In this document: in pieces, positions 33,139-45,378 of the stretch
How positions within the stretch are numbered: the stretch's first letter is position 1
Layout: each line of letters starts with the position of its first letter
Assembly: GCA_036429605.1 (NCBI GenBank)
Contig: JAVFKD010000010.1
Span: forward strand, 62,001-126,000
Direction: 5' to 3'
Length of the DNA: 64,000 nt
From: Cladobotryum mycophilum
Lineage: Eukaryota > Ascomycota > Sordariomycetes > Hypocreales > Hypocreaceae
The notes under the pieces: model-generated
Database searches by the model: none
What the model was told of the DNA's origin: nothing
Seen by the model: only the letters and a program-made list of their open reading frames with translations
Position numbers and translations under genes: made by a program

Positions 33139-34376
33139 GTTCTCACAGGAGACTTAATGTAGCGAGGCCAAATAAATGTATAATGGTAAATCGAAAAGTT
33201 GTTGATGATTCAAGAGTAATTCCCCTCGTCTTGTAGAGCTTAAAGATTTAGTTCGTGCATGAAATGAAATGCGGCCATTGGCGACGATCAACAGATTGTT
33301 TAATTATTGCATATAGCTAGTACAATAGATGTTGCCTTCGGTTTTCAAGCATGATTGCGAGTACTGACTTCAGACACTTCATCACTTGTCGTCAAGAAAC
33401 TCATCAGGGCTCTACGCCTTCCTGTCCTACAAGTTGACAATATCTTTCTCGCCAATGATCTATTAGTATCAGACCTATTATCCACCCAATCCGGATAGTT
33501 CTCAAGTGTTGCTTCTACACAGCTTTCTGGTAGCCTTACTTGCTGTGCCTCTTCAAACATCTGGCCGGCGATGCTCGCGATAAAGGATTCGTAGCATCTC
33601 TAGAGCCCCATCTAACTCACCCTGGCGTGGGGTTCAGGCGTCCACCAGTCGTTGTGGGTGTCTTATAACCCATCAAAGTTCTTGAAACTGAGACTCGGAA
33701 GACCTCAAAGGAAGCCGCAATAGCCCAGGCTACACAGCCAAAACACCAATCCAGTAATAACGTCCAACCTTTTTGCCAGTTATTAGGTCAGCCTTGAGAT
33801 TAATTCATGTACATTTTGATGAGATGACTGTAGTAGCTGAATTACGAAATGAATGAATAGACAGTACATTTTTTCATTTTAAGTGGCTATTGCCCCTTTT
33901 ATGTGTAATATAACGAGGTGTTATAGTTACAGGCTTCGGTAGTACTCACACGTCGCTCTCATAAATGACTGCATCCCACAGAGGTTTTCATTTAGCTGGA
34001 TTAGGAAGGGGTTTTTTTACGAAAGAAAACAGAAATAGGGAAAAGTGAAATGCTACTATACATCATCTTTCATATAATCGGAGTTGACGGCGCTGCTTTT
34101 CTCATGATGGACCCGGGGTGGACGTCAATTGCAGCCACAAAGGTTGTTTTTACATCTACAAAAGAAAGATAATGACGACGTCAAGTAAAATTGGTTAAAA
34201 ATATTACCCTCTGCTAACCCATACATAATCTGCGATAATAAAGAATTACCAGGCATCTAACAGAATCACGACAATAGCGCATTCAAGGATCACATGTTCC
34301 TCCAAAATGTTGATTTACTTGCTCTTAACTACCTGTTTGCCAAACTTTCCAGAGCAATCAATCCACTATAATACAC
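33139..34376. other. Intergenic, nothing recognised
   Basis: 1.24 kb with only short frames, including one minus-strand frame of 71 codons at 33345-33560 without motifs. It holds the 3' flank of the lipoxygenase gene. Confidence 0.4.
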
Positions 34377-36831
34377 TCAAATAAGAATAGATACCGCTGT
34401 GAGATTTGGATCCATGACCATGTACGGAATACTTCCCTTGTCCATGGCTTGGCTAGTGAGAACAAACTGCACTCCCAAGTCCTTGAGATCATCACGGAGC
34501 TGGCCGCCAATTGCACGAATCGCCTTGGCCTGTTTGCTGAAACCGCCATGGTAGTTTCGCGACTGCGAGTCTGCAAACTTGAGCAGGCTGCGCTCGTCTG
34601 CGACCTTGAAGCTGAGTAGCCAGGGAACCTGCACAGCGAGAAGCCATTGTCGCTCCCGGCCAATGGGGAGTGCGCTGACGAGCTCTGGCTCAGTGTATGC
34701 CTTTAACTCTTCCAGAGAAGAGGGGGCGCTTGGCAAACAGCGGGTGGTTTGGCGGGTACAAAGGCTTGATAGAAGTTCTGGAGGTAGTTCACGGCTGTAT
34801 GGAAGGGCGCTGCGATGTGGATGCTCATGGTGAGGGCATCAGTGAGGTCATCCAAGGTTTTGATGTCAGGAAAGGACTGGATCCTGCCGTTGGTTCGAAT
34901 TTCCTGAATCCAGTTCTGAATATTGGCATCATTGGCAATCTCCTCATCTGCTGTATCCTGCTTGTATGAAGTTAAGAGCATGGCCAATACATATCTTCGA
35001 ATAACTTCCCACATGGAAACCATGTTCCTCGCATAGGCGTAGTTCTTGAACTTAGGATCAGCTAGACCCTCAGCAGTATTAGGAAAGCCTCGCTCCGCAA
35101 GATCGTTGGGAACATAGTTCTTAACGTAATCAAAGTTCTCATATTCGTAAAGGACATAGTTTGAAAGGTATTCGCCCTTGATGCCAACCAAATCCTTGAT
35201 GACCTGTGGAACAAGAGTAGTTCTTGCCGCCGCGTTTAGAGACAGGGTCTTGTACCAATGAGGCGATAGAATCGTGTGGATAATACTATCCATACGGATT
35301 GTGCGACGCGTAGCTACAATAATAGCCTCTTCGATAAAGTGCGCGCGCGTCAAATGAACACCAACTTCATGGCGAATCCAGTCTGAAACTTGGGCGCATG
35401 TCTTTGCATACCGCCAAGGCCAATCAGTCTCTTCTTCAGGAATGGGGCTTCCCAACGCAGTAGGCTCGAGAGGGTCTAATTTGTTGTTGAAGATGGTGAC
35501 TGACTTCTCCATGCTGACCTTGTAGTCAATCACAATGGCGACAGGGTGAAGTCTTCCGTCATCATGAAGCTCAAACAGTGTCACAGAGGCACAAGCCCAA
35601 TTGAGCTCTGATCCAGTTTCCTGATGTTTGAGTTCCTCATCCGGCGCTGCACCAAAAGCTTTACGGAAAAAGCGGTGATCCTGAACAAAGAGAGATTCCG
35701 TATTGGCTTTACCTTTGGTCAGTCTTGCGTGCCACTCTTTGTATCCCTCACGCTCGGCGGTGTCAATGAATTCCTGCAGGAGATTCCCAGACGCCTTTGC
35801 AATATTCACAAGCGTTGTCGGGTTGGTGCCAGTGAAGGCCTGGTCAGCGAAGCGACGGTCACTGTACCAGTCACCAAGAAGACCAATATTTCTGCCCTCA
35901 GAAATGTCTGTACTGGCCTTTCGATTCGATTGATTGTAAGCCTCAAAGGCTGCGAAGTTTGGATCCTGGTTTGCCCATGCAGTGACATCTCCGGTTGTCT
36001 CCCTTATCCTCCTTATCACCCACTGGGCACCTTTTTCGACAATCTGGCCTAGCCAGGAATCTGGAATAAATGGGCTGATGATCCATTGAGTCTCCAACAA
36101 ACCAAGTTTATCGAAAATCTTGAATAGGGCGACATCATCTTCCTTTGGAATGACCTTTAGGTGAGGAGGGTACTCAATGAACCCACCGTTACCATCGGGT
36201 ACTCGCGTGCTCCATTCAAATATCTCACTTGTTTGCTCAAGGTTCAGCAGCCGGGGCCAAGTTGGTTCAACCTCCACGACATCCAAGTATGCGTTATAGC
36301 TAGGTAGGGGTTAGTCTATTCCATAAAAAATGAATGGATATATTTGACTTACCTTCGCTCAACTCGGCCATAGAGTTGTGTTATAAGGGCTAGTATCTGT
36401 TCCATTGAAGCGTCATCCTGCGCATCGTCATCCTCCCCTTTCGCGGGGGTTGGATGCAACTGCCCAGATCGATGTGGATCCGAAGACTCTTCCTCTGGAA
36501 TATTGATGTGGTATGATCTGCCTCGATACGGAGTCCCCAGAAAACCCTTGGGGGGTAGAGGAGACAGAGAACCTTCACCCTGGTCGCCGGGGGCTGGGAC
36601 AAATCTTGACTTATCTGGTATAGTTCCACGACCCGGCTTCTTTCCTGATTCACCGGGGTAAGTGGTTAACTTGAGCAGCTCAAGGTCCAAAACACCGGGG
36701 TCAAGATCGTTAGCTTTCAGTTCATTGTTGATGGCATCATCAGTATCTTTTTGCCAACCCGAGACTGAAGGCTGTCTGAGAATGATTTCCGCAATCGGGA
36801 CATCATTAGGGTCAGGATTGGAGCGGGCCAT
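34377..36831 (-). CDS. Fungal lipoxygenase with one frameshift near the C-terminus
   Basis: Exon 1 36831-36353, a 53-nt phase-2 intron, then exon 2 36299-34377. The protein is an iron (or manganese) lipoxygenase that adds oxygen to polyunsaturated fatty acids. Metal ligands are visible: His475 and His480 in HLTRAH, His660 and Asn664 in PFHTAVNYLQ, and the C-terminal Ile of AVSILI. Around them lie the conserved ATRRTI, SLNAAARTTLVP and KNYAYARNM. The frame changes near 34740: the upstream frame ends in an artefactual LLWKS, while the other frame continues as PSAPSSLEELKAYTEPEL. One missing base explains it, and the repaired length would be 800 residues. As written, the product loses about 120 residues including the terminal Ile ligand. 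This is either a recent null allele or an assembly slip. Confidence 0.88.
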
Positions 36832-39663
36832 TTTGATGCTAGATGAGAGAAGAAGTGAAGAAGTAGGGACGCCGTTAATTATGGCATGAAATAAACAGAT
36901 AAAAGAGGCATGAACATGCCCTTTTTATAGGCCTCATTCTCTAGACATCACGCCATCAATGAGGGGACGCCAGATATTCGTACCACATATCACCGTTCTT
37001 GGCGGACCTCCCATCACAACCCATTTGTCCTCAACCCCTCATCAGGGAATGGTAGGACCCCCTCTACTTGTTGTGCCGTTTGCTGCAGCCAGGCCCGCAG
37101 AGACGCATGTCTCCAAATACGTACATAATGGATACTTTTCGGCATCATCGGAAAGTTAACATCCTTCATAATCTTACAATTGGTGAATAGACGTGTGTTT
37201 CATTTCCCCTCCCGCCCGGAAGTGCTACAAACCTGCTTCTTTCAAATATTCAGCTGCCTACTCATACTTCACTGGCCGACCACCCTCCCACCTGGTCCAG
37301 GTTATGGTTCATTAAATCGTACTGGGATTGTGATTGTTCACATTGCTGAGTAGGATTCTTAATGGAGACGATGAATTCGGGCATACCGATAGATATATTG
37401 CCCCAAACTCAGAGTCTGGTTGGTGCCCGCCTCATATGCAGGATAAATGAATATACGGACGCCCACCTTTGCGGGACACTTGTGCCGCAGAGCATGCCAC
37501 TTTCAGGTCAATCATAGACGTTCCTTTACTCAGCATCTTTGGAAGGTAACAAACTCGCTGGTGGCAAATTGACGCCGTCGGAGGCTGTCGGATATTTACG
37601 AGTACATATCACATGTTTGAGCCAAATGGAGGCTGTTAGCATTGAATCAATGAAAATAGCGGCGTTTCTATGCGTCAATTTCTCCACCCACATTTGGTGT
37701 TTCAGCTCATGACTTTTAGATTCATTACCCCTCATCAAAATCTATGGTCTCTATCCTCAATTACCCGAGGCATCTCTGGGTTAGCACTTTGGTCATCATA
37801 GATAAAAGATTTTAATTGCTGTCCCAACAGGCAAGTTGATACGGTCCTATTCACTGAGATTAGCAACGATTCAAACATCATTGTCTTTTTGTACATCTTA
37901 TCATGAAGATTTCGCAACCGAATTAATTAATACGCGAGTCCGTTGTATTATTACATACAGACATAGGTACAGAGACGAGCACCCAATATCCTATAATATC
38001 CATATATAGTGATTGCTTACAGCATTGCTGCACTATGGTAACCTTCAGCGCTGCATCCACCGTTCAAACTCTGAGTCCGAAGATCACGCGAGAGGTTCTT
38101 GGCTGATATTAACCCTGCCCTTTGCTCTCTGGACTGTGCCTATCCCAGCGGTTTATTGATATGGCAAATACGCGATACATATACTCAAATATTTAGCTAC
38201 GTAAATAGCAAAGGCGAAGCAATAGGATCTAAAATTGTCGCGTAGCCCCGTTGCCTTTTTTAGCAGCGCATGCAGGCCGTAAATACTGTAATACGCAAAT
38301 TTCCGAATATCTACCCCAGCGCATGTTTCAGTTTGCGACCATAGAAACGCAACACATTCTTCCAAGTTCACTTAGAGCACATTTTATCGGCCCACACCAG
38401 TCACTTGTAAGCTGCGCTAAAAGGCTAATGGCTACTGAACTTCACATCCAGCTCGAGTATCATCTATTCCAGGGACTGGTCTGTCTTATAACTACCCCCT
38501 AGATTTTTATTAATGACTAACGAGCGTTAGCAGATTGACATATACGACAATAGTACTAATTCTACACCTAAGATTAATCGCAAGGCCAAAATTACGAGGA
38601 GCGCAATCATGAGCAGGCAAGAATTTCGGCAGAAGGTCCAAGAAACCTTAAGTGACGAGGCTACAAGGTTAGGTGTCCCCCAGCAACTACTTAAATCGCC
38701 ATATTAGCTGATTGATATAAACAGAGTAAATATGTCTCCTGGAGTCAAGTACAAGCTCAAGAATACCCTACTCTTGGCCAGGATCAAGAGTTTACTTAAC
38801 ACAGCTTTACATATGAGCTAGAGCACTATGAGAAAGACTGAAGTTACAGAAGAACTGGATATTTTCGTCGGTCCGGCTGACAAAACATGCTTTTACCAAC
38901 ATATTCATGTCTAGTTTTGACATACCTTATAATATAGAGATAGGCTCTATGTTGGGCCGGGAGACGTTAAATACACATATCAAAGAGAGGGCCTACACAA
39001 TGATTACGTTCACCGACCACAATGCTTCCAAGACAGCGGTGTGGATCTTGCAAAGGGGGCCGGCGGTAGTTATCGCTATCTCCCAGTCGTGTGCGACCAA
39101 GCGCAGCCGACGAAGATCATAGACTTGACGTTAATTGGAGAAACCGACAAATCAGGATGCTGTTGCCCCTCGCTAAAGGGAATATATAAAAAGTGACAAC
39201 TAGCGCGTAGCTCATCTTTCATTTCCCATTTGCTTCTATTTTCTTTTCTCATGCTATATGCCAGTTCCTAATACATAGTTATACAAGACCCACGTTACCT
39301 TTAGCACTAACAGGACTCTCGGGAAAACATACCTGTAGCCGGTTTGGGAGTTTCTTAAAACTCATTGTGCTACTCCCAGCAACTTGACTCAAATGATCAA
39401 GGGATTTCTCCCAGTGTGATTCTTCTGAATCCTAGAACAGAATTAAATGAAGCCACAGCTCTGATTGATCAAAAAGATGTTCCGTTCATAAAGACATTCA
39501 TTAATACACACAATCCTTACTCTTTAAGTAGCTTGATGGTCAGCTATTAGTAAAACAATTTAATATTATTATTATTAGTATTATTATGTCTTATATAACC
39601 AGCATAAAGCACCACTAGAGCAGTGCTGCGTCTTTCCATATCCTTCGCCTTCGCCGATACAAA
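36832..39663. other. Gene-poor stretch
   Basis: 2.8 kb upstream of the lipoxygenase. A coding-like piece near 38560-38706 (plus strand, MSRQEFRQKVQETLSDE) and another at 38907-39122 may be relics of a dead gene. Around 39555-39590 there is a TTA/ATT low-complexity tract. No intact gene. Confidence 0.4.
38560..39122 (+). pseudogene. Possible decayed gene, family unknown
   Basis: Two plus-strand frames in the same neighbourhood. One is charged and helical (MSRQEFRQKVQETLSDEATR) and ends in TAG at about 38706; the second (38907-39122) contains PYNIEIGSMLGRETL and ends Arg-rich. They are separated by stops. I cannot name a domain; they may be chance frames. Confidence 0.2.
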
Positions 39664-40607
39664 TCATAAAATTCCATCTGCGCTCTCCGTCGCCCTCTCA
39701 TCTTTGATAGACTTTGAATGTTGATATTTAGCCATCTTATAAAAGATCCATGCGCCCCAAAGCTGTGCAGCAGAAAACAGCAGGTGGAGAAATGGTGTGG
39801 CAATTTTGAGTGATAACGCCCATTTGTCCCAAAGACTTCCAAACAAAAACATAACAACCACGGTTTCTATCGTAGTTCCTAAAATCTCCAAGACCATGGT
39901 CATGTAGAAAATCCTAGCGAGTAGTGGGTGATTGGAGTTTTGGGTGCGGTAAATGATCATGGCGATGTGCGGCCAGAGTTCAGCTAATACGTCAAAACCA
40001 CCTATAAGAATGGAGTTAGATATTGTGGCATTAACTGCTAGACGTAGAAATAGGGAAGAAGCTATATACCCCAAATAAAACAAAGAATGAACTCATAAAC
40101 AGCATCATGTTCGTGATTGAAGTTGATGCTCATTGCCACGGCCGCCTGCGCAATAATGATGGCGCCAATATGATGGCAACAGCTGATGGGAGAAATCTTA
40201 TCGCGATAGAAAAGCTCAAAAATGTACATTGCAGTGAATATTTGTGAAGATACAATCATCACATCTCCAAGTGTTACCGAAGCTCCTTTAGCAAATGGTG
40301 TGTGCGGTGTTCCATCGCCTGCGACAATAGCGAGCAGGGGGTAGGCCGTCACAATCAGGAGGATGATTTTAGTACTTGCAGCCACATGATGGTTGACGAA
40401 GCTGCGTCGCTGCCCATCCGTAAGCGGCTGAAGGGTTCGTAGCGAATAGAACTTTGGGATAATGATGAGGTCGAGCAAGTAGAGGCGAATAACGGCGATG
40501 ATGCAGACGGTCACCGTAAGGATGAGGCCGGAGAAAGGCGCGAGGCGGGATACGAGTTCGTTGAGGATCTCGCCAAGGTGAATGCGATCATTATCGTGAT
40601 GCTGCAT
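39664..40607 (-). CDS. Multi-pass membrane protein, possibly TLC-type
   Basis: Exons 40607-40070 and 40001-39664 with a 68-nt phase-1 intron encode 291 residues. About seven hydrophobic helices are evident, for example ILTVTVCIIAVIRLYLLDLI, IILLIVTAYPLLAIVA, IGAIIIAQAAVAMSI and LEILGTTIETVVVMFLF. A loop with FYRDKISPISCCHHIGAI carries the paired His often seen in TLC-domain (TRAM-LAG1-CLN8) proteins of the endoplasmic reticulum. The cytosolic tail is charged. The splice model keeps the helices in phase. The TLC assignment is tentative; the protein could be another fungal integral membrane family. Confidence 0.68.
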
Positions 40608-42312
40608 ATTTATATGACCAAAAGGATCTATGAGTTGCCAGCCGTTGGGGCACGGAGCGATTTAGTATCGGGAAACCGCTGGTTTCTTATTTCTTTTTTC
40701 GACGAGCATAGACAATTAATACCATACAAGGATATTGAAGCTCATTTAATGCTGAGTTTAAGAAATGCGACCGTAAAGGGATGAACAGGGCGAAATTGAA
40801 GAAAACAATGGAAGGCGAGCAGTTTCTTGTTGTGCTATATACATTTAGGGTAAAGCAACAGACAAACAACCGCAGTCAATGATCAGCCTAAGCAGCTTAT
40901 TTTCACAGCTTATGTGCCATGCTAGTGCTTTGGGTAAGTCGAAGGCATCAAGGAAAGCAATAGTCCAGACACGAGTCGGGTTTACGCCCATATGCCAACG
41001 TGGGTAGGAGTCCGCGTAACCAAAGGAGGCGAAGCAAAAACATTGCGCCACGATATTGCTCCACCAGGGTTTCATTACACCTCGTAACCGTGCTATCATT
41101 CTGGAGTTCTAGGGCTGTACATTTCCGGGTTCCGTTCCATCTGGCCAATAAATATTATAACGGCTGCTAATGGATGATGATAAGCGCCGCCTGCCATTGA
41201 TGGAGTGGCCCTCAGAGTAGCCACAGCACATCAACTTGATCCCGACGCGCTGAAACACAGTGTCACTGAAAAGTTGCGCAATAAACAATTGACCAAAGTA
41301 GTCAATGCCAATGCCCATGCAATCAATGATCGTCGCGGCGCCCAAAAGTACAATTCGAGTGCTGATGGCTAGGTGTTGTGTAATGAGGACTCGGTGTTTC
41401 TAGAGAAAATATTAAGCTCTGCATTTGGATGTGCCTGTGTGTCTTGCTGCTGATCTCGTGAACCAACACTGCTCAATATCCCCAAGGGACGTTTTGGTCG
41501 TTGAAATCTTAGTGTGCGTTCAACCAACAGCACCAACAGCACCACCCATTAAAGCAATTTTTTTCAAGGCATACACGAGACCTAACAAGATACAAATGGT
41601 TGGAGATTTGATCTCGGATCAGCCGAAAATGAACTACAAGCAATGCCTCAAAGCGGCCAGACTCCGTGTTGAGATCGAGTCGGGAACTTCATGTGCCAAT
41701 GAGACCCATTCTAATATGTCGCCGACGACACTGGTCGCTCACAAGTCAGCTAACCTTGGTTATAAATTTTAAAAGGTCCAAATAGTACGAGTTGATTCCG
41801 AATTAAGTTAATATCAGATCGACAGCCACCCAGATTGCCCATCCAAGGCGCGTGGATAAGGGTAAGATCCTCGCCAAGACATGGAAGACGATCAAGCTTG
41901 CCGTCCGCAGCAGGGGTAATTTCTCAAAGACGAGAAGCTGCAATTTGACCTGCCTCGCAATACGATGTGGTATGCGGCTAAGCAGTTGCCTTGACCAGGT
42001 CATCCCGATGCTAATGCATATTCAACGGTCAGCTTGCTTTGCTCGAACAGAAAGAACGATTCTAACTAAGCGTGCCGAATCGCGGTCTCACCGCAAAATT
42101 TTACAATCGCCATTTACCCGGAAGGCATCCGTTGCATCAGGGCCCCAGGCTCGTGTACTCTCCGGCCAGATTTCGCTGAGACGTCGAATCCTTCCAGCCC
42201 ATGGGGGTAATCTAAAGTGGGCACGCTTACTTTCAACATTAATATTTGCGACTCTTCAACATATAATGCACCGTAGTAGCTTGGATGGGGCAGTGTTGAG
42301 ATCACCCAAACC
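40608..42312. other. Gene-poor stretch with a possible secreted-protein relic
   Basis: 1.7 kb upstream of the membrane protein. A plus-strand frame at 41425-41772 (115 codons) has no motif. Between about 42060 and 42310 a plus-strand frame interrupted by TAA/TAG reads segments such as FTIAIYPEGIRCIRAPG and GTLTFNINICDSSTY, which look like a worn secreted protein. Evidence is weak. Confidence 0.3.
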
Positions 42313-43506
42313 TCAATCTCGGCTCGTACGGCTAACAGTCACGACCTCACCACAACAAATTTGACTGTTTATTATACCAGATCTAGGATTTATGAGAAAG
42401 TTGTTCTGCCCAACACCTGTCCGTTTACTTTCGCGTAAGCAGAGAAAAAAGCTACGCCTCTTCTTGGGCTCATTTTGTCCCTCTCTTGATTCTCCTTCAT
42501 TTTCATCATGATTCTCAGCCGCATGTTTCTTCAGCTCCTCCTCCGTGTCCAGCTGGTTGGTGTTGTCATTCATCACTTGCGCTGCGAGTGAGACTGCATT
42601 ATCCCCTTCAGGTCCTCCTGGTTGTCCCTCTGGCAGCGCTTCTGTCTTGGAAAAAAGATCCATGACCCGACCTTGACCAAGGAGTCTATCATACACGGCG
42701 GCTGTGGTAGCGAATTCCTTGTTGATGCCAACCTTGATGGCATCTAGCAACTGTAGGACATAAGTTTGGCAATTGTTCGTGATGAGATTATACGCTGGTC
42801 GTCTCTCTCGAATACTCTGAATCACAGATTCACCTATTTATTCGCGTCAGCGACCCAGCGGCTCGCTCCGAAAGTCAAGGTCAAGCACTTACTAGCCCGC
42901 CTCGTCGCCTCATCGTTGAAGCGCGTTTCGCCCACCTTGAACGTTCGCCACTCTTCGCGGTTGATCTTCTGATTAGTGTAGATAACATGGAAGTTTTCAT
43001 CCTTGTCAAATTGGTCTGTCAGCAGGGCCAGATTGGTGGTGTTGGCGTCGATTCCCCGGCGCCGCCGTTAATCACTCACCATCCACAGCTGATGAGCATA
43101 TTCGCCGACGAGCACTGCCCAGTGCTGCGTAGGATCCGGGTACTTGTTGATCTTCTCGGTGATCAGCTTACCAAGTCCTGTCGATTCTGCAAACCATTTG
43201 CCGGCAAGTCCTCCAACAGGGTGCCAGCCGACCTCAACCGGCCGGGACGGACCATCCAGTATCGGATCCTCCAAGGGTATGATGTTGGGCTGGCGTCCTA
43301 AGCCGACGGCATGCTTCAGTGCCAACTCGCCTTTTGTGAGATTTTTTTGCCTACATGCACCAGTTAGTGAGCGATGAGCATGATGATGTAGCGGCAGACA
43401 TTGAGGGCGGGGGTGGGGAAAACACGGGCACACACAGAAACTCCTCAAACTTGTCCCGCTTCCTCTCACGAGTCTCGCCGTCTTGTTGAGTTTCGGATGT
43501 CGTCAT
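42313..43506 (-). CDS. Putative His/Cys papain-like hydrolase (PPPDE/LRAT-like)
   Basis: Four exons on the minus strand: 43506-43436, 43350-43080, about 43001-42893 and 42833-42313, in total 323 residues. His100 sits in HWAVLVGEYAHQLW and Cys172 in ITNNCQTYVLQLLDAI. A His before a downstream Asn-Cys on a helix is the arrangement of permuted papain-like proteins (PPPDE deubiquitinase-like or LRAT/NlpC-like). Between them lies FHVIYTNQKINREEW. The C-terminal 130 residues are charged and low in structure (Glu/Asn-rich, then KKRRSFF). The acceptor of intron 2 is ambiguous: an alternative places exon 3 at 43015. Start is the ATG of MTTSETQ; an upstream in-frame ATG at 43539 exists. Substrate unknown. 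Confidence 0.62.
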
Positions 43507-44603
43507 TGTAAGTTGATGAAGCTTGGAGATGGGTTTCAATAGTCGACACTATTGTTGAAGCGAATTTATCTAATGTAGTGAAGGGTTCGTAAGGCCTCGT
43601 CTTGACTTGTCGATGTTGGCTCTTCATTGTCGACAACACGGCATGGCGCTAGCGCATCCTTTGCGCTGCCACCATCGAGCTGACTGGCGGAAGTTGCTCA
43701 CGACCACTGTTGAAGCATTGGACCCCTTATGTAAGCATGGCTGAAAGGTTCACATGGGCAAGCGAACCGACCGCTGCTGCTGCTGCAGTGGACAGGAGTC
43801 TGTGCGCTTTTCTTCAAGGCCATGCGCCTGAGCATTTTTGCCTCCTACCTACCCTATTCTTTCGATACACCACGGATCAAGCAACCGTATATTTATAGAG
43901 TTAATCTTGATTACGCTGCAATTGAGGTCCGTACCAATTTAGGCCTCTTCTTCATTTCAGTACTCCGTATCTTGACCGAAATCACTGATAACCATGGTTT
44001 TGTGTGGTCCGGATCACATAAGTTAGTTGCCAGGTTTTGCATTTGCAATGCTACATAAGAATCCCTTCCTTGTAGCGTCAGTGAAAAAGGCTTGACCCGT
44101 GACGTGATTAATCCGTTTCTAAAACAAGGTGCAGTACTCCGTACGACACAGTAAAATCGTTAAAAAGTACTCTACTATATATGCATACTTTACCTAGAAG
44201 TAATTAATGCAGAGTACAGAGTACGAACCTCTGTATAATTGAGCATGACAGAGTGGGCCCATTATTGGGCCAGACCGCGACGGGCATCTACCAAAATATC
44301 TCCCGCACACACTTCATTAAGAGGTTATTGTCGCATCCTTCAACAATGTCTTACTCTGCTATAACTGGATAATCTGGATGTCGGATGTTATCTACTGTTA
44401 CTATGAAGTACAACCACGTACAACTATCATTTACCTACATGAAAAATAAAACCTTCTGCTGGTACTGCGCTTACAATTGCTGCTCTGTTTTACTCCCGCT
44501 ATGTTCACCTACGCCATGTTTTGCCTTCACCGTCATTCCCCCATGCCGCTATTTCCCAAGGTATCATTATCTCGAATTAAGTATGTGTATTGATGATTTG
44601 TAG
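43507..44603. other. Intergenic, includes the unresolved 5' end of the next gene
   Basis: 1.1 kb with two TACTCCGTA-type words near 43964 and 44135. The first exon of the cysteine-rich gene should lie in the last few hundred bases, but no ATG with a clear secretion signal splices into it in phase. Confidence 0.35.
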
Positions 44604-45207
44604 ACAAACGAGATGAATCGCCGGCAACCGAGAGGAGGAAAGCTAGGAGGTCTTTTAGTAGACCAGGTGATAATCTAAGAGCAGACGTTCCCTCAAGCTT
44701 TTTCGGAAGCCTGCGTTGGTCTGCCAGGCGACCCCTGTCCATCTCGCTGCCGCAGTGGTTTTGTCGTTCTTTTACTAGTAAATTGAGAAGAGACTGTAAC
44801 TGTCTTGTGGGTTGTACCGACAAAGACAAACATGGAAACTTTCTCTCTTGTGTCGACGGTGAGTGTGTAGCAGGGCGGTGCGCAAAGTGCACTGAGAAAC
44901 GTGGCAACAAACCATGTTGTAGCCCTAGATTCACTTCACATAATCTTCTAACATGTATTTGTTCTCAGGTATTAGGGAAGGTTGCTCGGGAAATCACGAC
45001 AAGTGTGAAACTAGTGTGTCAACAATATGCTGTGAGAGGGGCAGCAACATGGGCCGTTATTATGCGGGGGATTCATGTGATGGCGTTTGCCGTCACGCGC
45101 TAAGGCAAACCAGGGGCCTTGCAAGAGAACTCATTGTGACTTCTAGAGAGTTTCTTGACAACGATAACTTACATCATGAGGTTGATGTTGACAGTGAATC
45201 AGGGTGA
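44604..45207 (+). CDS. Cysteine-rich precursor-like protein, 5' end unresolved
   Basis: A plus-strand exon, apparently starting after an acceptor at 44601-44603 (TTTGTAG), runs to 44918. A 50-nt intron (44919-44968) with a TCTAAC branch and TTCTCAG acceptor leads to the last exon, 44969-45207. The early part is basic with dibasic sites (DKRDE, ERRKARR) and no cysteine until near its end. After a final Arg-Arg, about fifteen cysteines follow within some 85 residues, including two CC pairs (KPCC, STICC). The tail is acidic. This resembles a pro-region plus Kex2-type cleavage site and a disulfide-rich mature domain. No family is recognised and no signal-bearing first exon was found. An alternative GTGAGT donor at 44859 would skip four to six cysteines. 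Confidence 0.45.
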
Positions 45208-45378
45208 AGTTGAGAAAAGGGGTTCTCGGTCACACTTCAAGGTGCTAGGTAGTTAATAGCAAACAACGTTTTCAACAACTGACTTTTAACCAAGGTTATA
45301 GAGTATAAAAGTTTTCCTTTGTGCGTTGAACACAACAAAGCCTTGCATATAAACTGAAACTCCTCACGCACTAATTCT

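Noticed and set aside
41425..41772. 115-codon plus-strand frame
   Set aside because: No motif, no splice link, average composition; compatible with chance.
44533..44934. 133-codon minus-strand frame over the cysteine-rich gene
   Set aside because: No motif or signal; the plus strand gives a spliceable cysteine-rich pattern with good acceptor and branch sites.
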